This document shows, one piece after another, positions 54,498 through 64,000 of a DNA stretch of 64,000 bases. Below the pieces are notes generated by a model. The model searched no databases. It was not told the origin of the DNA and saw nothing but the letters and a program-made list of their open reading frames with translations. The stretch lies in contig BDGG01000018.1 in NCBI GenBank assembly GCA_001949185.1, positions 7,210 to 71,209 on the forward strand, given 5' to 3'. The position numbers and the translations under genes are program-made. Each line of letters begins with the position of its first letter. Within the stretch, counting starts at the first letter, position 1. The stretch comes from Ramazzottius varieornatus. Taxonomy: Eukaryota > Tardigrada > Eutardigrada > Parachela > Ramazzottiidae.

Positions 54498-57400
54498 TTA
54501 GGCCTCTTCCTCACCGGTCACAACCTCGAAAATGTTGGTCAGCTCATCCAGCAGCGTCTCATAGCGGTAGGCGATACGAATGTCGGGAACATTGCTACGG
54601 CTGATATCGTTGCCGGCCACGCCCTCGTCCTTGTAGTTGGGGCCCAGCCAGTGCTGCTTGACCGTGTCGGAGAAGCCGCTTTGCAGGACGCTGTTCTTGG
54701 CTAGCTCGCACAAGTCCGTCCCGCTCAACTTCCAAATTTGCGCCGCTATACTGTACTCCTCCATCAGCGGCTCCTACAAGGCGTAGAAAGGCACGTGTCA
54801 CACAGCGGGACATGACAGCTTAGCCCAAAGCGGGACGGTATACCTTGGTGAAATGGAACTGTAAAGGGTCATCGGTGGAGAGGGAGACGTTCAGTCCGCG
54901 TAGAAAGTAGTCGCGAAGGGGGTTACGGTTGTAGTCCAGGAACAAGGAGTTGTTACTGAGCGGACTCATGGCGATGCCAATTTGTGATAGATAGTAGAGG
55001 TACTGCAGCACCGGCACCTGCAAGGAAAGGAGGCCGTGGCCTCAGCACAAGTCTGATAGACGGCAGGCCGTATATGATACTGTACCTTGCGTAGCATCAG
55101 ACCGTGGGAGATGCTCTCGCCCAGCATAAAGCCGACAATCATGTGGTTGACCGGACCGGCTTCTCCGCAGTGCGGCCGCAAGACAAAGGTGTTCATACCG
55201 CGGGCCTTGCGCAAATTGTTGAGGGCCACCATGTTGCTGTACATGAAGAAGAGGTAGTAGGCGTAGGGCGGGTTCTCCTCCATCGTCCAACCATGGGGGT
55301 ATGGCGAATTGGCCGTAAACTGAATATGCTCAATCTTGGACTCGTCATCCACCGAATCGAAGGCCCCCACCTAAAGAGCAACCATCAAACAGTGGCCACC
55401 ACCAAGCAGAGAAAAGTGGGCAGATGGCTGACGTGTTGCAGAAAGCGATGGAGGTGAGGATGTTTGCCCGGCGTGGTTGTCGCTTCAAACAGGGGCTGGA
55501 AGATGTTGCGGATGACATCCTCGAAGGACGTCACCAGCTTGTTTTCCTTGTAAACATCACTGCCAACAGATCAAGACAGTTGCATGACGTGCCCACCAGA
55601 GGCGCTGTACATACACTAACTTAAGCAATGATAAGAGTGCTGTACTTACTACAAGCGGGGAATTTGGATCATCCAGACATTGTTGGGCGACCAGACTTCG
55701 TGGTCGATGGCCCACTTGGCTAATCGATCCCACTCATGAATGGATCGACCGTAGATGGACAAGCGTAGTTCGGCGTTCTGGTACTTGCTCTCCTCCAAGT
55801 CCTGCATGACTTCCTACCCGCGCCCCCCAACAACATGTTGACATGTATGCTCAAGGCCCAATATAATTATATGGCCGCGTTGCAGCAGTCTGCATACAAC
55901 CGACCCCTTGCCGGTCGGCAGGCAGGCAAGATAGTTATACAGGTGGGTGACCAGCAAGCAGCCGCATCGACACCCTGCAATCTGCGCCCTGTGCAGTTGG
56001 ACAGTATGTTCGACGACGGACACACTGTACGACCGATGGTGGAGGACGTTGCATGCAGGTGGCGAACAGAGGGGACATAACTATGAACACTTGTGCTTAC
56101 TTTGAGAATGTCGGCAAAGTATCGGCCATTGACGTAGTTGTCCGTCTTAATGAAGATCTCCCGCAGGAGACTCTGGCCGATGGGGTTGTACTTGGCGTTG
56201 AACTTGTCAAAGCGGTGGAAGGTGTTGCGGTCGGCGTGGACGTCCAGCCGGTCGACGTTGAGATCGTAGGTTGACAAGTTCATGCTCTGAAAGACCTCCG
56301 ACAGGGTCATGGGCTGCCCCGACGCCTTATCGATCACCACCTTCTCGTCGGCGTTCAGCCGCATCTGCCGCTTGATGAAACGCAACAGATGCTTCTGATT
56401 CATGCAGGACGATGCGTGAATGTGAGTATCGACCTGTCAATAAAGAGGCCCCCCTTACATACCAATCCATACCCCAACTTCCTGCTCGTAATTATCGTAT
56501 TACAGCGACCCAAGTTAGTATAGGGTAGACCAGTGTGGGGCTCGCTGCAACGTTGACATACATTATCCTCTTCTCGGCTGCTCAATCGGCACATGCCTTC
56601 TTGTAGAGAGTTGGCCTACCTTGCGAATATTGTAAAAGTCACGATGTGGCACCATCTTTTGCGCTGCAGTTTCTCGATTCTCGTTGAGGTTAACGTGGAG
56701 GAGGAACTTTGACTCTAGGAAGCTCAACTTGCGAAAGCAGAAGGACTTGCTGAAAGGAAAGACCGTGTCAGTCTTGGAGCACGTCTCCAGTCGACGACGA
56801 CAGTTTTGTGGGTTTAAGGAAGAATGATCAAGAATATGGGGGGCAGGAGAGAGAGTACAGTACGTACAGTGGGCCGTCCAGCATCATCAGCCACATGGTG
56901 TGGTAGTCGGCCCACCACTCGTCGCGGCTAATGCCCTGGAAGAGCGGCGCATCTCCCCGTTGCATGGCCTCTTCCGTACCAAAGACTTCATAAGCCCCCT
57001 TCTTCATGCGAAAGACATGGCCCGAGTCAGCCGCTATCTCTATGTCGTACGGTCGCGAAGTCCGCACCGGCGGGTGAATGGGATGATCTAGGAAAAGAGG
57101 ACCCATCGGTAAATCTGCCACATTATCTCTCACTACTGTAAAACACACACCGCACGGGAAACATTAAATTGGACACTGCTTCAGGACCCATCTATTCAAG
57201 GGATTTCTCACAGGGCAGAAACCAACGGAACAGATGGTTGGAATGCGGAAAGGAAGGAAGGAAAGAAAGAAAGAAGAAAAGGTGTGGGGGAAGCACAGCA
57301 ATCAAGACAAGACTGCGCCACTGCAGATGTCCACAGCACCCACTTGTTCTAACCTTGAATGCTGACGCGTCGCAGCATCGATAAGAAATGCTCTGAGAAA

Positions 57401-59214
57401 ATAATTGGCAAGAATTAACACCTCCTCAACATGGCTGAACACCAATGGTGTGGAGGACAGGTCAAGAAAGTGAGCAAACGAGCAAAGCAAAGGCAAAGCT
57501 GCAACATAAACTTCTTTGACAACGAAGATAACTACTGGAATACGTACCCTGACATTGAGTAAAGGACAAACCACAATCTGTGTATCGTCATCAGGACTTT
57601 CTGCTGTGATTTCCTTGGAAGTTGGGCTTTTGAGTCTACGTACCTTGTATGGTCATTCTGCCGACGGTGGCTTTCTCCAGCGGTTTGGGTGCCTTCTCTC
57701 TCTTGCGGTAGGACTCGATGAACCTATCAACAACCGAAGGGAACTGTTGGTCAGCCAAGCGCATATACTTCTGGCGGATGGCCAGCGCGTCGGCCACCTC
57801 CCGTGCACAGCGAACCAAGTCATCGCAAGCCGCCAACTAAAAATAACTGGCCGTAAATAAACCACCATCTGCCAACTAGGCACAAACCCCGCGCTGCAAC
57901 AAATAAATAAACAAACCTCCTTGGCAATGTGTAAATCATCGTAGCCGGATATATTCAGCCGCTGAAAGTCGGGAGCGTTGGGATCAAAGTTGCGCGAGTA
58001 CGAAGCCCCCGGACCGCCATCTTTCTCGTCCAGAAGCTCACTCGATGCTCGCCGACTTAACTTTCCCTCCTTCAAATTCAGGTATCTGCAACCACATACA
58101 GACAAGTATCATCACCATCGAACCAGCTCGCAACCTAAAACTGAAAGAGTCAACGGAAAAGGCAAACAGTCCGTCAAAACGGACACGACAGAGTTCGCCA
58201 CAGCGGAAATAAAACAAATATCAGACTACACACAGACAAAATCCCATTGAAGCGGGCTATATTCTCATGTGTGAACATAATGCCCAGTACCGTGCAGGCA
58301 AACCATAAACGAGGATGCAGTAATTGAGAAAGGAAGAAATGGAAGAGCGGCAGAAGAGACGGATGACACCACCAGCCAATACAGTAAAGTGGGTAGAGCA
58401 GCGCGTTAGTTAGAAGGATAACCATGACGTCATGACTCACTTGCCAGTTAACACCGAGCTGTCAGTTTTACAGCTGCAGGAATGAAAGAAACAAGAGCCA
58501 TTATTCCAAAACATTTAACCGGCCAGCACCACTCCCAGGGAAGGAAGACAGAGAAGATTCCAAGAGCGGGGGGTTAGTGAGGTTGAAGAGGGAGGATAAA
58601 CAAGGCTTACGCTTGGCTAATCTGCGATTGCAAAAAGCGCTTCTCCTGATCGTGCTCGATGGGAGCGACGGGCTGCTCATAGGGCGCGGCGATGGAGGTG
58701 TCGTGGGTCGAGGATGGTGGCTCACTACCACTTTCCGATAAACTCAGTTCCGTGGCGGAAAGCTGCCGTCGTGGAGCCAGCGTATGGCCATTGTGGAGCA
58801 GGCTGCGTTCCTGTGCAGGAGTCGAGATGGCCGAGCTGGAAAAAACACATACCATTTACCAGCTGGATTGTATTGGCCCATCATGCACCGCGCTGCTATC
58901 AGTGCGCATAGCAACTCCGCCCTAACCAGCCCCACGCACAAAAGTGTACAGCCAAATCAAAATGTGCAGGCGCACCAGCAACACCAGCATAGCGCACGAG
59001 CGGTGCAGAGCGGAGCTCCGCCTTAATTACCTACACCGATGCGCTTAGTTACGTTGTCGTACCTTTCTTTGTGATCACGTATCACAGCGGATGCATCGTC
59101 AGCTTCAGAAACGGCAATCCATATCCCATTAGAATGGTCGCTGATGGTAAGTTTAGCTGCCTGTTCCATCTGGGCTTCATCAATACGGGCGGTGTGTCCA
59201 TTGCTAGCAGCCAT
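54498..59214 (-). CDS. AMPD: AMP deaminase
   Basis: Twelve exons in phase: 59063-59214, 58611-58835, 57917-58085, 57644-57836, 56868-57135, 56620-56749, 56101-56433, 55650-55813, 55433-55559, 55086-55370, 54844-55017 and 54498-54773, giving 831 residues, within the AMPD1-3 range. It hydrolyses AMP to IMP and ammonia in the purine nucleotide cycle (cytosolic). The first 125 residues are Ser/Thr-rich and probably regulatory, as in the family. The conserved block starts at [10 protein letters not shown]. Metal ligands are in [10 protein letters not shown] and [10 protein letters not shown]; the signature [14 protein letters not shown] carries the Asp pair. [20 protein letters not shown] and [14 protein letters not shown] are near-identical to animal AMPD. 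One donor is weak (GTCAGC after 55433). All catalytic residues are present, so it should be active. Confidence 0.96.
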
Positions 59215-60216
59215 GGCTAAAGCGATAGAAAACGCATAAAGTGGATAAAAACCAAACCTGGACCAACAAAGGGGATATTGATCGAGTCTTTCCAGCCGAG
59301 GAACTTGCGCGAGCACTTACCTGGCTGGGGCTTCCTTCGCAATCAGGCACGTTTCCCGTAATAAGCGTTATTCAGTTGTCAAACTTATCAGGCCAGGCAT
59401 GGATAATCCATAACAGATAAAAGGAGGGATGGCTTTCGACTGAAAAGTTGAACTGCAAACTTGCGTGAAGGAAACTCACAATCAGCTGTAGCACAGACGC
59501 AACCTGCAAGCTGCGTCAGACGGCCCTCCTCGAATTGAAATGGTGCGTCGCGACCGGTCAGTTAACCTGGAGCGCGGGCTTGCTTTCTGTTCAGATGGTT
59601 AACCGCCAGACCCGGGCACATGGCGCATCCTTCTCACCATGCCACGAGAGGCCGTGTCCAGTTCGCCGACGAGGGAGAAATGACAGTTCTTTTGTTCTCG
59701 TTTACCGACCCTTGTGGTAGTCTTTTGTCGGCATGAAATTCTTATTCACTTTCATCAATGCTTAAGGAGCACCGGAAGCTCATACAGAAACGAGATACCA
59801 ATAAGAAAGCATATTCGCCCAACGCGAATGATGGAGCTTCTGGGAAGAGGCTGAAGGCTGCAGGAATGTCTGAAATATCGTGAACCTTTAGTTGAGAGAA
59901 AGCGGACAAAAGCTGTGCGCTGAACTCTAGTATTCGGCCACGAAACTTCACGCAAGCAGTAAAAAAAATTAGCGTGTCACAGATCTTGGAGGCAAAAAGG
60001 CAGGCATGATCATGCTAATGTCACGAGGGCAAATTAACAAGTGTGAAACTTTCAGATAAAGCATAGTTTTATGACTGCGAAAAGTGCAGCTTTGGGAGGC
60101 AAGTCGATAAGAACTATCTCAGCTTAAGCCAAAAGAAAATACTGAAAGATAAAAAGAAGCAAAAGGTGCGAACATGTCCGATCCCAGACATGCAAAACGC
60201 TCGCCGACCTTCATGG
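59215..60216. other. region between the HP1-like gene and AMPD
   Basis: It carries the AMPD promoter and leader on the minus strand and the 3' end of the HP1-like transcript. No further coding exon was recognised. Confidence 0.45.
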
Positions 60217-62851
60217 TCATACCGCCCATATCGTCAGACTATCTTCCTCCTCTTCCATCCTCTCCGCTTTTATCTCCGGCTTGTCTAAACTTGGTATCCT
60301 GCAAGAGCAACAATTGGACACCAAAACATACCATAGCAAATTCTCTCCCGTATCTCTTTAGAAAACAATCACACCAAACAATGAATTCAGTATACACTCA
60401 CCCGTATTTCTTGAAGAAATTCTTAATCAGTTCTTGTAAAGGCGCATCCCATTCCTGATAGACGTCTTCTTCCACCCAACCAGTCCGCACCTTCCTGGAG
60501 GTTTTCCTAAACGAAACCCACAGAAGACTAGATTCATCACAAAACAGCACGAAGTATATGGGATCGGGGCAAATGATTTCACCCAAATCACGGTTTCAAG
60601 TGACGCGCGCTTCCACCGTTTCCGGCTAGAACAGTACAGGAGGAGTAAGCATNNNNNNNNNNNNNNNNNNNNNNNNNNNNNNNNNNNNNNNNNNNNNNNN
60701 NNNNNNNNNNNNNNNNNNNNNNNNNNNNNNNNNNNNNNNNNNNNNNNNNTTTCCTCACTGGGTCACACATGCTTACTCCTCCTGTACGGCACTTAATATA
60801 GTGACCTTGTGCCGTTCTTTTGGCGCACGTTCCCATTGTTATTGGCTGCAAGCGTGCGCCGCTTGGGACGACGAATTCGGGTGGAACCATTTGTCGATCT
60901 TTCACACTGTGGGGGAAAATACAGGAAAAGGAGATATTCTTACTCGATCCATTTGATTCTGATGCGGAAGACGTCATTTTCCAAGGACGCTCCGATGACT
61001 TGGCTGATCTCATCAGGCAAAGACGGCAGGTCTTCTTTCGGTTCTTTCGACTGCAGAACGCGTCCACCAGTCAGCAAAGCACGGAGCCTCATGGCTTGAG
61101 CCTGTTCGGGTCTAGTCTTGAGTGGACTAGGCACTGGGACAGGCGAAAGCGGTGTGGGAGTTGAAGCTTCCTTTCTGTGAGGCGAGAGGTATCTCTCCAG
61201 TCTGGCCTGGATCGAACTACCGCCCGGAATCCCGTTGGTCCGCACTTCGGACCTGCGCTTCATCGGCGAGACAGTGTTCGACATGGCTCCTGCAAAGCTC
61301 AGATCTTCGTCGCTCAGAATGGCCGTCTCCAGTCGATCAACACTAATCGCATCTGCAAAACAAGACAGAAATAATTGGGGGTAGGGGGGCGGGTGGAGAG
61401 ATTAACTGAACCAGATCGTCATTTCAAGTGCCCCACGCCTTCATTATTATTGGTAAAACGTTTGCGCCACTTGAGAAAACTATTTGGTGAAAAGTTCAGA
61501 ACTCCGCGAAAAAACTTTCCATCATTCGAGAACCACTGACAAGTGACAACTACTCTTCGCTGTTAGAATATTATTGGTTTCCTTATGCGATTTCGGTTTC
61601 TTCGGAAAAATATTCGTAAAATTGCGATTTTTCTCCATCTTTCTTTCTGGCTTTAATTCATGATGCACAGGAGCTCAACTATACCTTCATGGTCGAGCTC
61701 AGACATGAAGGCTTCGGAAGAGTCCTCGTCTTGATGACTTGGACGAGGCGAAGTCTTTATGTCCATCCGACTTTCCACTTTGATTTCTGTATCTTCGGGC
61801 TCACCAAACAGCTCCGCATCTTCGCTTATCGGAGAACCCAGCCCGTAGATCACATCTAGCTCGTTCTTTGTTTCTCGCTCTACCGCAGTCTCGTTTACTC
61901 TTTCTGCATACGATCCTTCACCATCATCAAACATGGCGTCTGAAGACTCCCTTTCATGAAGTTTCGATTCTGTGTGCTTCTTCTCTTTCCTGTGTGCTAC
62001 CTTCTCCTCGGGCTTTTCGTCGTCATCTATAGAAGGAATCGGGCATCCGCCTTTCCCGAAATAGAGGGACGGGTCGGGAGCACTTTCTGGAAACACTTGT
62101 GCCTGTTCCTCCAAGTCGGGACCTGGGAATGAGACGGAGATGGAGGGCGTCGAAGGTGCCGGACTGAATCCAGACGACTTGGACATCGTCACAGAAGCCC
62201 GCTTTGGAGGTGGAAGAATCTCGGGCGAACTTTCTTTCACTGCAACACAAGAACTAATCCCGGGTGTGAAAAAAAGCTGGTCAACAGAGAGTCGAACCCC
62301 CTTCCTTCAGTTCAACAGGCCGCAGCTCATCGCACGAACCACAAGAATATTGCCAACTCATATCCGGTACGGTTTCCTGCGCAGCTTAGGGCCCACCAGA
62401 AACTTCAAGCCACTGCACGGCTTACCATGAAAGACCGCCGTACACGGCGCATGACTTCAGTGTCCGGCGGTCGACACGTCCGAGGGTTTCGCATTATTAC
62501 CATGACGTACTGTGCTACTTGGACCGGGTGACCGCATTACCAACTTTGTCCGGCCTTACCTCCTGCCTTTCTTTTGGTGGACGAACTCGTCGACGATGAA
62601 CCACGATCAGCGGGGCCGTGTGTTGGAGCCTCCAAAGTGCCAGCTGGTAATGGAACGACGATGCCTTTGCTCTTGATGCGAGCTTTAACGTTGTCGACCA
62701 GCTCCCAAGTGTTGCCCGTCTCCGGTATATTCTTCCATTTGATGAGGTACTGGCTGACGGTGCGCACTTCCAGAATCGACTCGATCAGCTTCTGCGGTCT
62801 GACTGGCACTTGGTTTGAAGAGAGAAGGGCCGTCGGAAGTGGAGTAGACAT
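60217..62851 (-). CDS. HP1-like protein: chromodomain, long linker, chromo shadow domain
   Basis: Exons: 62560-62851 (or extended to about 62952 in the same frame), 61685-62239, 60944-61352, 60777-60906, about 60402-60595 and 60217-60298. The chromodomain in exon 1 reads KLIESILEVRTVSQYLIKWK then PETGNTWELVDN. The linker of about 330 residues is Ser/Pro- and Glu/Asp-rich (PAPSTPSISVSFPGPD, then HREKKH-type basic and acidic runs). The shadow domain begins at the end of exon 3: ISQVIGASLENDVFRIRIKW; then VKDRQMVPPEF in exon 4. Its second half, ICPDPIYFVLFCDESSLLW, lies beyond the sequence gap and is preceded by an in-frame TGA with no acceptor. The last exon is acidic (MEEEEDS). HP1 proteins read methylated H3K9 and dimerise through the shadow domain. 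The gap makes the middle uncertain. Confidence 0.7.
60653..60749. other. assembly gap (97 N) flanked by inverted 19-mers
   Basis: The bases left of the gap (60634-60652) and a block to its right (60769-60787) are exact reverse complements (GTACAGGAGGAGTAAGCAT). The right-hand copy is the end of an HP1-like exon plus its splice donor. Confidence 0.95.
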
Positions 62852-62969
62852 AGGGGAATCTCGATCCGCTCCAGCTTTCGATTCGTTTTCTTTTTGCTTG
62901 ATGCGCGTGCTGCTCCGATGCGAAGCTATCGCCGTGACCGATTTCCTGCTAGCACGGAAAGTTTAATAC

Positions 62970-63320
62970 AACTCCTCGCATGTCCAATGTACATGTAGCA
63001 CCTAATGTCGAAATGACTAACTGAGGTGAGTCCCCATCCATTTGCAGGCGACCGTTCCGATAATCGTAAATTTTGCAATTTGCACACTGAAGTATCGTTG
63101 TTCACCAACTTCACTCCAGACTTTGTCCTTCCTTGACAGCGGGTCAGTTTTTCTTCCACTACTGTACAGCCTTTACGCCATCAAGCATCCCTCTGTAAGA
63201 AAAAACCAACACGCATCATGCCACCATGGATTCATGGAAAAGCAGCCATTTGTCTACTCGGAGCCAACCCTGTGACTCAAAGTGAAAACTCCTCGTTTCA
63301 GAATTCAGAAACCCCCGAAC
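62970..63320. other. possible upstream exons of the HP1-like gene, unresolved
   Basis: On the minus strand, about 63045-63170, two frames are open after an acceptor-like TGTACAG. One of them (KDKVWSEVGEQRYFSVQIAK) looks coding-like, but I cannot assign it to a family or splice it to the chromodomain exon. Confidence 0.25.
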
Positions 63321-63329
63321 AGTGATGTT

Positions 63330-63500
63330 CCGATAAGACTTTTTCAATTTCAATTGCAATTACGATTAATCGAAATTGTTCGCGCAGCAGCAATTTGAAT
63401 TGCGGCTACCTCATCCTGGCTGGATTATCAATTACGATTAATTCAAATATGACTTTCAACCACAATTGAAATTATTTGAATTATTGCGATAGTAGACTGC
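63330..63500. repeat. A/T-rich repeat of AATT/ATTAAT words
   Basis: Self-complementary words (CAATTGCAATTACGATTAAT, AATTACGATTAATTC, CAATTGAAATTATTTGAATT) are packed in about 170 bases. It resembles subterminal arrays of non-autonomous elements and the similar stretch at 46430-46625. Confidence 0.5.
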
Positions 63501-63673
63501 GTGCGCAAAATCAATCAACCGCTCATATTTTCCCTCTCACCTTACGACTCTCACATTCAGTCCGGACCGACTCTACCCCGACTTCGGTATTGGGCGAAGG
63601 CCAAATTTGAACCGTCAGTCGTCAGGTGAGCAGCTGATGGCTCACAAACTCGGCGACGGAAATGGATATCTCC

Positions 63674-63830
63674 ATGCGAGAATGCGTCCAAAGTATTTTG
63701 GCTGGGAATCGATCTTTTATAACATGAAGTTGTTCGAAATATCGAACTGTATCAAAGGTTCAATTTGGTGCACTTTGGTGTGGTAATGAACACAACGGGT
63801 GGCTGAAAATTCACGCTGAAATTCACCCCA
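63674..63830. repeat. dispersed repeat, copy 2 (partner at 40087-40240)
   Basis: It shares GAGAATGCGTCCAAAG, an AACATGAAGTTGTTCG-like block and TGTGGTAATGAA with the 40-kb copy, same orientation. The copies are old and diverged. Confidence 0.6.
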
Positions 63831-64000
63831 AAAGGAAGGGCGTATGCACTGTTTTTTGCCCGTGGGAAGCCGATGCCGCTTCCACATGAAATTTAGTGCA
63901 AAATTGGATGCGAAGCATGGCACTAAATTCGGTAGGGAACTGCTGCGCATAACTCGCGGTAGCATTGTTCTTGAATTCAACGAAGATAAAACGTAAGGAG

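Overview
The window reads as nuclear DNA of an invertebrate animal. Its genes are split into many short exons by GT-AG introns, often only 62-70 bases long. They encode animal-type proteins: DM13-domain, cholinesterase-like, AMP deaminase, S-adenosylmethionine decarboxylase, LC8 dynein light chain, HP1-like and alpha-crystallin. The rest is filled with eukaryotic transposon remains (DIRS, pogo/Tigger, piggyBac, hAT, Tc1-type MITEs). Nothing bacterial, phage-like or CRISPR-like is present, and the sequence does not let me name the species. Exon limits were worked out by hand from splice signals, reading phase and family conservation.

Layout. 0.6-1.0 kb (+): last exon of an unrecognised protein. 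3.2-5.5 kb (+): a complete secreted protein with four DM13 domains. 6.9-12 kb: fold-back repeats, a hAT fragment and a decayed Myb/SANT-like gene. 12.3-16.4 kb (-): a DIRS-type retroelement with broken gag/RT/RNase H but an intact tyrosine recombinase. 16.6-19.2 kb: a pogo-like transposon with both ends and its TA target site. 19.4-27.1 kb: repeat-rich, with few or no genes. 27.2-28.7 kb (-): a gene for two fused LC8 domains. 30.3-32.2 kb (-): a dead piggyBac transposase, followed by a small gene and a lone 3' exon up to 34.4 kb. 35.6-38.2 kb (-): a cholinesterase-like protein without its nucleophile. 42.0-42.5 kb (-): a small secreted Gly/Arg/Tyr-rich protein. 42.7-48.1 kb: four MITEs and a broken small heat-shock gene. 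48.6-50.8 kb (+): a second pogo-like transposase. 51.9-53.8 kb (+): S-adenosylmethionine decarboxylase. 54.5-59.2 kb (-): AMP deaminase, convergent with it. 60.2-62.9 kb (-): an HP1-like gene interrupted by an assembly gap.

The host genes do not form a pathway. AMD1 (polyamine synthesis) and AMPD (purine nucleotide balance) are housekeeping genes, while the DM13, cholinesterase-like and Gly/Arg/Tyr-rich proteins look extracellular. The points most worth a second look are the fused LC8 dimer, the four-DM13 protein with its uneven introns, the DIRS element whose stop codons fall mainly on expected tryptophans while its recombinase stays open, and a compact set of MITEs with clear ends and palindromic internal motifs at 42.7-48.1 kb.
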